From assembly GCA_028289195.1 (NCBI GenBank), contig JANQQR010000001.1, positions 62,001-126,000 of the forward strand: 64,000 bases of DNA, read 5' to 3'. A model generated the notes under the pieces. The model was not told the origin of the DNA, did no database searches, and saw only the letters and a list, made by a program, of their open reading frames with translations. The DNA comes from Phycisphaerales bacterium. Its GTDB lineage: Bacteria > Planctomycetota > Phycisphaerae > Phycisphaerales > UBA1924. The translations under genes and the position numbers were made by a program. Shown in pieces: positions 54,001-60,660 of the stretch (positions are counted from its first letter, which is position 1; every line of letters begins with the position of its first letter).

Positions 54001-56105
54001 ACCGCTTCGCGGGTGAGACCTGCACCGGTCGCAAGAGCCCGTCCAAGGGCGGCACCGCTGCCAGCCTCCCCGGCTGCGGCGAAGCCAACCCCCTCCCGGG
54101 CGATTTCATTCTCCTCCGCGATGGCGTTCCCATGGTGGGCGACATCTCGGGCGAGATCTCGTTCTCGGCCGTCGGCGTTGACGTCGACTGGTTCAAGATC
54201 CAGATCGGTACCGATGCCGACATCATCGCCGGCACTCAGTTCGCCGTTCACATGGACGTCCAGAGCAACTACGCCATGGGCGCCCTGCTTCTGGAAGATC
54301 GTTGCGACGTGACCGTCGACAACCAGGTCGTGTACGGGGCCGCCGGCGTCCTCGGTGCTTGCACCGCGCGTGGCGTCTCCGCCGACGACATCACGGTTCT
54401 CCCGGCCGGCGTCTACATCATCGACATCCGTTGGCGCAACCTGTTCACCTCGGGCGGCGGCTACGCCATCCTGTCCGACTCGAACTGCGAGTTCAACGGA
54501 AACGTTAACGGTCTGAACAAGTACATCCTGACCGTCACCGGCACGGCTCTGCCCAACTGCTCGGTCGACACGATGGGTTCCCGCGTTGCTACGGCTGAGG
54601 CGTTCGAGGGCTGCCCCGCGACGTCCAACCCGATCATCCTGAACCCGTCCACGGGTGGACCGCTGTTCGAAGAGCGCTCGACCAACTGCCCGAGCGAAGA
54701 CAACGATGGCTGCACGGTTGGCACCTACGAGGCGGATGAGCTCATCCTCTCGCTCGGTGGCTCGACCAGCGACGCTGTCAACGGTCTTCTCCACTCGCAG
54801 TTCGAGAACGACACCGACTCGACCCAGAACTTCCTCATCGACCAGGACTACTACAACCTGGAAGTCCCGGCTGGTGAGATCTGGGCCCTCTCCTTCGGCG
54901 GCACCGCCGATGGTCCCGTCCGCTTCCAGGTCGCCAACGTTGGCGATGCTGGTTCGCTCTGCAACGCCGAGCTCTTCCCCGGTACCGATACCCGCTTCCG
55001 CACCAACGCCCGCGGTCTCCTCCGCGTCCTGGCTACGGTCGAGGCCGGTGATTGCCTCGGTGCCGCTTCCAGCTCGACCGTGTACCTCTCCGAGGGCTTC
55101 TACGCGGTCATCGCTTCGCCGGGTAGCATCGATGGCGGCCTCGCCGGCGCCAGCTTCGAGTGCGACCTGGGCGAGGAGCTCACCTACGTCCTCAACACCT
55201 CCATCGAAGAGGTTGGCTCCTGCTGCACCCTCCAGGACTGCGTGCAGTCCACGGCCGGCTCCTGCGCTGGCGACTTCACCTCCGGTGCCGTCTGCGACGC
55301 TGGCTACGCCTCCGGCGCTGGCAGCGCATACAGCGACATCTCGGGTTCGGGCACCAACCTGAACCTGGTCGAAGAGTCCACGGCCGTCGTGACTCTTGGC
55401 GCCGCCTTCACCTTCTACGGCAACGCCTACACCCAGATCGCTGTCTCTGACAACGGCTACGTTGTCATGGGCGGCACCGCCGACACTGGCAGCTCCGCGG
55501 CTCCGCGGGCGATCGCTGATGCCGGTACCCCCAACGCCATCGTCGCTCCGGCGTGGCACAACTGGGATCCGACCGCCGAGGGCAACAAGGCCGGCAACGC
55601 GGTCTACTCCCTCGTCAGCGGCAACGTCACCACCATCCAGTGGAACGTGACCCGCCAGTTCAGCTACCAGCAGGGCGCCAACTTCCAGCTGGTGCTCGAC
55701 AGCAGCGACGGAAGCATCGAGTTCCGCTACGGCGCGTTCTTCGATAACACCCTCGTTGCCTCGAACGCTGGTTCGCTCGGCGACGTCTCGGCTTCGCTGT
55801 TCTCTTCGGGTCTCGAGGATGAGACCGGCCTCCGCGGCACGGTTCACAGCCTCGACCTCGATGGCAACACGAACGTCCGCTTCACCGCTGACGATTCCTG
55901 CCCGGCCCCGGCGTGCTGCGTCGGCAACGGTGCCAAGGAGTCGCCCGGCCAGGTCAACTTCGGTGACATCACCGCGGTCCTTGGCAACTTCAACAACAAC
56001 TACGGCGCCGGCAACACCGGCCCCGGCGACTCGAACTGCGACGGCGTCGTCAACTTCGGCGACATCACGTCCACGCTCGGTAACTGGCTGAACGCCTGCC
56101 CGTAA
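51072..56105 (+). CDS. giant secreted multidomain protein with a dockerin-like C-terminus
   Basis: This 1677-residue protein has a signal peptide (cleavage near residue 29, TANA) and is rich in Asp, Asn, Gly, Thr and Cys. Two PPC-like beta domains follow one another (about residues 360-525 and 525-685), each with a DTWYQF or TAWYRL strand. Further beta domains lie near 1005-1155, 1220-1370 and 1410-1610. The end holds two VNFGDIT repeats; the second has a complete calcium loop (GDSNCDGVVNFGDI), the first has lost the acidic residues. AGGAGGTG just before the GTG is one of the strongest ribosome-binding sites in the window, so expression is probably high. Binding partner unknown. Confidence 0.88.
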   Translation: MDYRCRARTLIRAVGICAGVSVAFTANAADEMTQKDQKEAPQSSSVTVAPFHTDNTGGSAVGNEDRTPGDPLTSVVCDNVDVANCQERVIIDATPHGRIQLGEVNAIRQKRFDNFRPSADGYMQQVCIRVEYFNDVQCSLLYDDDMDPMTPDVAQNPNPHDANLYGLLQITFYDDFLGFPQNIISGPFRGDGTGVDEGSGLSIADPLNVTQAYTGDSIGFNTPTFFEYGMSATFDAGDEPFFLGNTCYWVEFDYEDNASTCVTQMSASYSAGPLPTANGSGGPTDGLTMQGQDIGDRFSITFDRTIRAILDPALDLRSFDLHMCLRLNSLQDGTGVNVPLTITNSENIFDPRCSAKQVVENDTVNTAKTLACSVLGSNDIQDTTWATFDTSFSSGACRASLAEAFESSAGDTWYQFNATTEDPLIPGTASAILGTCNTNQLAGEGAGDTILVIYAFNDPMNIPAVITSADVTEIGCSDNACGAGLSQICVTNLVLNNPYLVRVHARDYGDQGVQTFTLQCPCPFIENDTCDTAGEILTADFTQPGGTLVNGGTGNGNKNLGEPVGCESTLEYNNKQDEDGIDGNTAWYRLAGQGHIVQLSTENQLSMGGLDYDTALAVFCSEDDSCSGLACIGGNDDLDPANSNFKSQVEFCAIAGKTYYIAVFGFGGDSGDFALSVEELTDSINNLPIDCCANGNVCSFVSEFEIPFGSLNELTSAQANTEDCDDGSSAIPPAQPLPDISGTNNLCNGPTNMAGNYQGQGGFIFVGEPVDGAMFSLNGGRDIDNYIFEGLEGNGLNTVVDFTFQGESSVFIRTEFVFSNWFGCPGLATGLHFGGLEFEGERISWTAPFKAEFSTANNGAGGPGNWFTMNFELRQNINGQGVPCGQRDRYWLRVNESLDEDLCVAIADPAGNPTTDDPMDPEMGTVTFGDYDLETIQPTWGDERWGMFGTVGNVPADRCGTLCTDNDPMDPNTLLNDRFAGETCTGRKSPSKGGTAASLPGCGEANPLPGDFILLRDGVPMVGDISGEISFSAVGVDVDWFKIQIGTDADIIAGTQFAVHMDVQSNYAMGALLLEDRCDVTVDNQVVYGAAGVLGACTARGVSADDITVLPAGVYIIDIRWRNLFTSGGGYAILSDSNCEFNGNVNGLNKYILTVTGTALPNCSVDTMGSRVATAEAFEGCPATSNPIILNPSTGGPLFEERSTNCPSEDNDGCTVGTYEADELILSLGGSTSDAVNGLLHSQFENDTDSTQNFLIDQDYYNLEVPAGEIWALSFGGTADGPVRFQVANVGDAGSLCNAELFPGTDTRFRTNARGLLRVLATVEAGDCLGAASSSTVYLSEGFYAVIASPGSIDGGLAGASFECDLGEELTYVLNTSIEEVGSCCTLQDCVQSTAGSCAGDFTSGAVCDAGYASGAGSAYSDISGSGTNLNLVEESTAVVTLGAAFTFYGNAYTQIAVSDNGYVVMGGTADTGSSAAPRAIADAGTPNAIVAPAWHNWDPTAEGNKAGNAVYSLVSGNVTTIQWNVTRQFSYQQGANFQLVLDSSDGSIEFRYGAFFDNTLVASNAGSLGDVSASLFSSGLEDETGLRGTVHSLDLDGNTNVRFTADDSCPAPACCVGNGAKESPGQVNFGDITAVLGNFNNNYGAGNTGPGDSNCDGVVNFGDITSTLGNWLNACP

Positions 56106-56148
56106 TCCGGGTAGACACCCAGCTAGGTCGCTGATCCTTTGACCCCTC

Positions 56149-56188
56149 GACCCCGCGGAGTTCGCTCCGCGGGGTCTTTCATTTTTCG
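56149..56188 (+). terminator. intrinsic terminator after the giant secreted gene
   Basis: A 12-bp perfect stem (GACCCCGCGGAG paired with CTCCGCGGGGTC) closed by a TTCG tetraloop is followed by a T-rich stretch (TTTCATTTTT). It is the strongest terminator in the window. Confidence 0.93.
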
Positions 56189-56212
56189 CTGCCCAGCCCC
56201 GATCCGCGGGGC

Positions 56213-56241
56213 TTCACCTGGGGCTCGCCTCTGGCTATACT
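56213..56241 (+). promoter_or_regulatory. promoter for tRNA-Val
   Basis: TTCACC (56213-56218), a 17-base spacer and TATACT (56236-56241) lie 12 bases before the tRNA. Confidence 0.6.
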
Positions 56242-56253
56242 CGCTCCCCACTC

Positions 56254-56327
56254 GGGCGATTGGCGCAGTTGGCTAGCGCGCATCGTTGACATCGATGAGG
56301 TCACTGGTTCGAGCCCAGTATCGCCCA
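56254..56327 (+). tRNA. tRNA-Val (GAC)
   Basis: A 74-base cloverleaf with acceptor GGGCGAT/ATCGCCC, D-arm GCGC/GCGC, anticodon stem CATCG/CGATG with loop TTGACAT (anticodon GAC), and T-arm ACTGG-TTCGAGC-CCAGT. CCA is not encoded. Confidence 0.96.
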
Positions 56328-56333
56328 CTTCAC

Positions 56334-56360
56334 CGCCCCTCTGACCGAGGGGCGTTTTTT
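56334..56360 (+). terminator. intrinsic terminator after tRNA-Val
   Basis: An 8-bp stem (CGCCCCTC paired with GAGGGGCG) with a TGACC loop is followed by six T residues. It separates tRNA-Val from tRNA-Thr. Confidence 0.9.
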
Positions 56361-56386
56361 GTTCCCGAGCCCCGCTCGGCGACCAT

Positions 56387-56459
56387 GCCGCTGTAGCTCA
56401 ATTGGTAGAGCGCGTGATTTGTAATCTCGAGGTTGGGGGTTCGAGTCCCCCCGGCGGCT
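56387..56459 (+). tRNA. tRNA-Thr (TGT)
   Basis: A 73-base cloverleaf with acceptor GCCGCTG/CGGCGGC (one G-U), D-arm GCTC/GAGC, anticodon loop TTTGTAA (anticodon TGT) and T-arm GGGGG-TTCGAGT-CCCCC. The anticodon stem CGTGA/TCTCG holds a T-T mismatch at the 29:41 pair. CCA is not encoded. No promoter is clear between it and the terminator upstream. Confidence 0.92.
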
Positions 56460-56487
56460 TTAGCGGCACCGCGAGCACGTTCCCGCT

Positions 56488-56516
56488 TTTGCAGGCGGGG
56501 CGTCTGCCGCTATGAT
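56488..56516 (+). promoter_or_regulatory. promoter for tRNA-Tyr
   Basis: TTTGCA (56488-56493), 17 bases and TATGAT (56511-56516) form a good promoter 27 bases before tRNA-Tyr. Confidence 0.6.
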
Positions 56517-56543
56517 CTCTCCCCGCCCCGGGAAAGGGGCAAC

Positions 56544-56626
56544 GGGCGTGTACCGAAGTGGCCAAACGGGTCAGACTGTAAATCTGATGGCTTACGCCTT
56601 CGCAGGTTCGAATCCTGCCGCGCCCA
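56544..56626 (+). tRNA. tRNA-Tyr (GTA)
   Basis: An 83-base class II tRNA with acceptor GGGCGTG/CGCGCCC, anticodon stem TCAGA/TCTGA with loop CTGTAAA (anticodon GTA), a long variable arm and T-arm GCAGG-TTCGAAT-CCTGC. CCA is not encoded. Confidence 0.95.
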
Positions 56627-56666
56627 TTCGGTCTTCCAGTCGCGAGCAACGCGGCCTGACGAGATC

Positions 56667-57275
56667 ATGACCCTCTCTCAACAGACCCTCAGAGAACTGC
56701 TCGAAGCGATCGGCGCACGCACGCCAACGCCCGGCGGTGGGGCGGTGGCCGGGATAGCCGGTTCGCTGAGCGCAGCGCTCGCGCTGATGGCGTGCCGGTA
56801 CAGCAGCGAGTCGCTGGAGTCCTTGGCGGAGGGAAGCCCGGAAGGCGACGGCGTCGCGGGCCGGTTCGCGTCGTCGGCCGAACGATTCCTCGAACTTGCA
56901 GAAGCAGACCAGGCGGCGTTCTCGCAGCTCCAGGCCGCGTGGAAGCTCCCCAAGGACGCCCCCGGTCGCGAGGCCGAACTGCAACGCTGCTCGCTCGCGG
57001 CGATCGAACCACCGCTTGGTGTCATCCGCGAGGCCTCCTCGCTGCTCGCGCTGTCTCGGCGCGCGGCCCCCGCGATCTCCCGCCACCTCAAAAGCGACCT
57101 CGCGATGGCGGCGGTGATGCTCGAAGCCGCGGCCCGCGCGTCGCGCTGGAATGTGCAGGTCAACGCCGGCGGCGTCGGGGGCGAGCGGGGCCAGGCCCTG
57201 CTGTCCGAGGCGGACGCTCTGCTCCGCGGTGCATCGGCTGATCTCGAGGAAGCGGTCGCCCTGTGTGCTTCATGA
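56667..57275 (+). CDS. cyclodeaminase/cyclohydrolase-family protein
   Basis: This 202-residue all-helical protein has the family start with GARTPTPGGGAVAGIAGSLSAALALMACRYS. The family contains formimidoyl-THF cyclodeaminase and methenyl-THF cyclohydrolase (FchA), which act on one-carbon folates. No formimidoyltransferase domain is fused. It follows tRNA-Tyr by 40 bases and could be read from that promoter. FchA-like cyclohydrolase is the more probable activity for a stand-alone protein of this length; not proven. Confidence 0.85.
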   Translation: MTLSQQTLRELLEAIGARTPTPGGGAVAGIAGSLSAALALMACRYSSESLESLAEGSPEGDGVAGRFASSAERFLELAEADQAAFSQLQAAWKLPKDAPGREAELQRCSLAAIEPPLGVIREASSLLALSRRAAPAISRHLKSDLAMAAVMLEAAARASRWNVQVNAGGVGGERGQALLSEADALLRGASADLEEAVALCAS

Positions 57276-57278
57276 CGC

Positions 57279-57539
57279 GTGGGCTGCAGCGGAACGCTGC
57301 GCTCAGCCGATCCATCCTGCGTGCCGAATGCCGATCGACCCCATGACCGACCCGGGAATCCGCCGGCGCAGGCCAAGCGCTGGCTCGGCATCTACTTTCA
57401 GTGCTGCGGGGTCTACGCCCGGATCTACCAGAACCGCGATGCCACCGCGTACGAGGGCCGGTGCCCGCGATGCGGCGCTCAGATCTCGGCTCTCATCGGT
57501 CCCGACGGCACGAACCGCAGGTTCTTCGAGGCGATCTGA
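57279..57539 (+). CDS. small cysteine-rich protein of unknown function
   Basis: This 86-residue frame has an unconserved-looking N-terminus and a compact C-terminal half with FQCCGVYARIYQNRDATAY and RCPRCGAQI. The CC and CxxC pairs suggest one zinc site. The start is uncertain: GTG at 57279, right after the previous stop, or GTG at 57321. It is probably co-transcribed with the cyclodeaminase-like gene. No family recognised. Confidence 0.6.
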   Translation: MGCSGTLRSADPSCVPNADRPHDRPGNPPAQAKRWLGIYFQCCGVYARIYQNRDATAYEGRCPRCGAQISALIGPDGTNRRFFEAI

Positions 57540-57554
57540 GCACCCGGGGCCCCC

Positions 57555-57560
57555 TAAACT
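57555..57560 (+). promoter_or_regulatory. -10 element before the 180-residue gene
   Basis: TAAACT ends nine bases before the ATG at 57570 with no ribosome-binding site between, the same layout as at pheS and alaS. Confidence 0.4.
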
Positions 57561-57569
57561 GATCCATCT

Positions 57570-58112
57570 ATGAGTTCCCCTCGCTCCCAGACGGAATACC
57601 AGATCGGCAGGCCGACCGGATCGTGCGCCGCGACAGGGGCGACGCTCGCGCCCGGTGAGGCGTATGTCGGCGCTCTCGTTGAGGTGCTCGATGAAGACTC
57701 CGGGGTCGCGTCCCTCGAGCGCCGCGATTACGAGCCGGGTGCGTGGTCTTCCCTGGAACACAAACCCCGCGTCTTCGCCCGCTGGCGCGGGATCGTGCCC
57801 GAATCGAACGCCAAGCCCGCGCTCGCGCTCGATCCACCCGCTCTCTACGACCTGCTCGACCAGCTGGGTGAGGGCGACGACCCGACGCGCGCGACCCTGC
57901 GCTACGTGCTCGCGCTCCTGCTCCTGCGCAAGCGCTTGCTGAGTCACGCAGGGACACGTCGCGATGATGACGACGGCGAAGTGATCCTCCTGCGCCGCAA
58001 GGGTGAACCTGCCGACGCGGAGCCGATCGAGGTCTCCGATCCGGGATTGGATCCAAAGGCGCTCTCAGAAGCCGCCACCCAGTTGGGCGCCGCGATCGGT
58101 CTCGAAGCGTGA
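57570..58112 (+). CDS. conserved-looking soluble protein of unknown function
   Basis: This 180-residue protein starts with RPTGSCAATGATLAPGEAYV, a short Cys/Gly segment, then a region with YEPGAWSSLEHKPRVFARWRG, a helical part with LYDLLDQLGEGDDPTRATLRYVLALLLLRKRLL and a late EVILLRRKGEPADAEPIEVSDP. No family is recognised and no signal peptide is seen. It overlaps the next lipoprotein gene by four bases (GTGA), so both are probably coupled and functionally linked. Confidence 0.75.
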   Translation: MSSPRSQTEYQIGRPTGSCAATGATLAPGEAYVGALVEVLDEDSGVASLERRDYEPGAWSSLEHKPRVFARWRGIVPESNAKPALALDPPALYDLLDQLGEGDDPTRATLRYVLALLLLRKRLLSHAGTRRDDDDGEVILLRRKGEPADAEPIEVSDPGLDPKALSEAATQLGAAIGLEA

Positions 58113-59020
58113 GCCGCGCTGCGCTGAGTCTCGTTCTGGTGTTCACAGTCGCGCTGACGATCGGCTGCCGGAATCGCGGGGGCTCGATGCCCGAACTCTC
58201 GGGCCGCTCGGACCCAACGCTCCCGACGTACGAGCAGATCGCTGCCGGCTACAACGAAAGAACGGATCTCCTGACCCGGATCTGGGCCCGCGCGGTCGTC
58301 TCGATCGACTACATCGATGACACGGGCAAACGGCGCTACCAGCAGGGTGACGGGCACCTCCAGCTGATCCAGCCATCCAACCTTGCTCTGAGCATCGGGA
58401 AGCTCGGTGAGGTCTTCCTCTGGGTCGGCAGCGACGAGGAGTTCTATTGGATCCTGGAGACTCGTGAGCGCCAGAGAGCGTTCGTGGGTCGACACGCACT
58501 CGCCACCCCCGGCAAGACCGAAGGGCTCGGCCTGCCGATCCCGCCCCTGGAACTCGTCCAGCTCCTGGGAGTCGCGCCGCTGCCGCTCGAAGCGCCGCCG
58601 GACTCCCGCGTCCGTCGGGCCAGGACTGACCGCATGGTGGTTGTCGATCTCCCCAGGGGCGAGAATCTCTGGCGTTACTGGCTCGACCCGGACTCGCTCC
58701 GTCCCCGCGTGATCGAGCTCTTCGAGGGAGACAACCGAGATACGTCGCAGATCACGGCTTGGCTGGACAACGACGAACAGGTCCGGCGCCGGGGAGTCGG
58801 TGGCATCCAGCCGCGTATGGCCTCGCTCATCCAGCTGGTGCACCGCCCGTCGGATTCACGGATGAAGATCACGCTCGAGGGCATGGTCGACGGGGGACGC
58901 GGCAAGCTGGATCCGATCGTTTTCGAACTCCCGAGCCTCCTCGAGTCCTTCGGAATCGAGACGCTGGAAGACCTCGATCAACGTGCGGCGGCAATCGCGA
59001 GCCCGGATCTTCAGCCGTGA
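58109..59020 (+). CDS. lipoprotein of unknown function
   Basis: This 303-residue protein has a signal peptide with a lipobox ending TIGC near residue 20. The mature part reads like a beta-rich LolA/LolB-type or DUF4292-like fold: WARAVVSIDYIDDTGKRRYQQGDGHLQLI, SIGKLGEVFLWVGSDEEFYWIL and later LWRYWLDPDSLRPRVIELFE. The similarity is by pattern only. GTG start overlaps the upstream gene. It probably sits on the outer or inner membrane. Confidence 0.8.
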   Translation: MSRAALSLVLVFTVALTIGCRNRGGSMPELSGRSDPTLPTYEQIAAGYNERTDLLTRIWARAVVSIDYIDDTGKRRYQQGDGHLQLIQPSNLALSIGKLGEVFLWVGSDEEFYWILETRERQRAFVGRHALATPGKTEGLGLPIPPLELVQLLGVAPLPLEAPPDSRVRRARTDRMVVVDLPRGENLWRYWLDPDSLRPRVIELFEGDNRDTSQITAWLDNDEQVRRRGVGGIQPRMASLIQLVHRPSDSRMKITLEGMVDGGRGKLDPIVFELPSLLESFGIETLEDLDQRAAAIASPDLQP

Positions 59021-59029
59021 CGCCGTCTG

Positions 59030-59035
59030 TATGAT
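59030..59035 (+). promoter_or_regulatory. -10 element before the RDD gene
   Basis: TATGAT ends nine bases before the ATG at 59045. Spacing matches pheS, alaS and 57570. AGGA also lies close to the ATG, so ordinary initiation from read-through mRNA is also possible. Confidence 0.4.
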
Positions 59036-59044
59036 CGCTCAGGA

Positions 59045-60559
59045 ATGCACCCTCGCTCCATCATTCGAAGCGCCGCGCTCGTCCTGCTCGGAGCCGTGGC
59101 GATCGGGAGTCCGTCCCACGCACGATCGATCGAGATCGCCGCGACCTCGCGGCACGGGGCGTGGTTCGTCAGGTCGATACCCGGAGGAGGCGTATCGCTT
59201 GATCTGGCGCGGGCCGACGGCGTCCCGGGCGCGTTCGATCGCATGGGGTCACTTCCCAACGCCCCGTCCTGGATCACAGGCACCCCGACCGGGCTCGCGC
59301 TCATCTTCGAACCACAGCCGACCGGTGACACGAGCGGCGGGCAGGCGTCCGATGGCGTGCGCCGCCAGGTCCGCACGGTCGAGTTGCTCACCGGCTCCAG
59401 CCCGGGTTTGCTCGCAATCGGACCCGTCTCTCCCGCGCCCCCGTTGCCCGAATCCGAGGATCTCGATGGCTTCGGCAGTGACGAGTCGTCTCTGTTTGTT
59501 CTGCTTCGCAACGGAACCAATGAGAAGCGCCTCGTGCGCCTCGATGGGACGCAATGGGAGAGCATCGCGCTGCCGGAATCCGTGGATCCGGACTCGCGCC
59601 TCTCGATCCTCCCGGGGACACCCGGGCCCCTCCGGGTGCTGGCCAGAAGCGGAGACGGCACCGCGGTGGCCTGGACGCTTGCGCAGAGCGGCTGGACCCG
59701 AGAGGGCCCGGTCGCACTGAGCGCAGACGCCCGGGCGTTCGTTCTCGGCGACCGGCTCTTCGCGTTGCGGGCCGCAGGCGCACCCGGATCTGAAGGCGCG
59801 GCGCTCGAGTTGCTGTCGCTGCGAGACGGACGGGCCACGACTGTCGGCAGCGTGCCGCGTCGCGCCGGAACCGTCGTCGCCGGTGTGCAAGGGGACCTTC
59901 TCGCTATCGTGCAGGCGGCGTCGGACGGGCTGGTCCCGCCCCACGTCACCGTCCTCACGTCTTCCGGGAGGATCGTGAGCGAAGCGGAGATGACCATCGG
60001 CCCACCCGTGGGTCGTCGGGAGGTCGAGTTGGTCGCCGCGTTGCTGGCGTCGATCGGGCTCTCGAGCGCTATCTTCGTCTTCCGGCTGTCGTCACGGGGC
60101 GGCGCTCCGTTCGCGATGCCAGAAGGATGGGTGCTGGCGAACGCGTTGCGTCGATCGGCCGCCACGAGCGCGGACATCCTGCTGTGGCTCGTGCTGACGT
60201 CGCTGGTCTGGTCCATCCCGCTCGGAGACATCGTCGATCCGTTGGCCCCGGGATTCCAGCGGCTTGGGATCTGGCCGGGCCTCAGCGGCCTGGCGGCACT
60301 CGCGATCAGCGGCGGCCTCGGGGAGGCGCTCAGCGGCCGGACGCTCGGGAAGATCCTGCTGGGGTGCCGGGCGTCGGTCTCGGGGGGAGCGAATCCGTCG
60401 TTGGGGCGCTCGTTCTTCAGGAACTTCGTGAAGTACTCCTGCCCGCCGATCGCGCTCCTCTCGCTGACGGTTCCGGACCCCCACGTTGCCCCCGGAGCCG
60501 CCGGGATCGCGGTTCTGGAGCGCGACCTCGCGGAGCCCGAGGCCCCGGCGCGCGACTGA
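59045..60559 (+). CDS. secreted/membrane protein with a C-terminal RDD domain
   Basis: This 504-residue protein has a signal peptide (about residues 1-27, ending SHA), an extracytoplasmic region of about 310 residues with repeated strand-rich segments (possibly a beta-propeller), a helix near 320-345 (LVAALLASIGLSSAIFVFRL), and an RDD-type membrane domain with SADILLWLVLTSLVW, GRTLGKILLGCRAS and FFRNFVKYSCPPIALLSL. RDD domains occur in membrane proteins of unknown or ion-exchange function. It ends the small unit that starts at 56667 or 57570. Confidence 0.8.
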   Translation: MHPRSIIRSAALVLLGAVAIGSPSHARSIEIAATSRHGAWFVRSIPGGGVSLDLARADGVPGAFDRMGSLPNAPSWITGTPTGLALIFEPQPTGDTSGGQASDGVRRQVRTVELLTGSSPGLLAIGPVSPAPPLPESEDLDGFGSDESSLFVLLRNGTNEKRLVRLDGTQWESIALPESVDPDSRLSILPGTPGPLRVLARSGDGTAVAWTLAQSGWTREGPVALSADARAFVLGDRLFALRAAGAPGSEGAALELLSLRDGRATTVGSVPRRAGTVVAGVQGDLLAIVQAASDGLVPPHVTVLTSSGRIVSEAEMTIGPPVGRREVELVAALLASIGLSSAIFVFRLSSRGGAPFAMPEGWVLANALRRSAATSADILLWLVLTSLVWSIPLGDIVDPLAPGFQRLGIWPGLSGLAALAISGGLGEALSGRTLGKILLGCRASVSGGANPSLGRSFFRNFVKYSCPPIALLSLTVPDPHVAPGAAGIAVLERDLAEPEAPARD

Positions 60560-60583
60560 GATCTCGCAGCCCGAGGAATGCGC

Positions 60584-60613
60584 TTCAGGCCCGCCCCCTC
60601 CGGTCCCGATAAT
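60584..60613 (+). promoter_or_regulatory. promoter for the TPR gene
   Basis: TTCAGG (60584-60589), an 18-base spacer and GATAAT (60608-60613) form a plausible promoter in the short gap after the RDD gene. Confidence 0.45.
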
Positions 60614-60660
60614 CGATAGCAAGGCCCGCGTTGCGCGCCGAGCACCCGAGAGCTTCCGAA

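Noticed and set aside
50754-55847. 1697-codon open frame on the minus strand
   Set aside because: It is antisense to the giant secreted gene, has low-complexity Val/Asp/Glu/Arg/Gly sequence, no start signal and no domains; codon bias of the plus gene explains the lack of stops.
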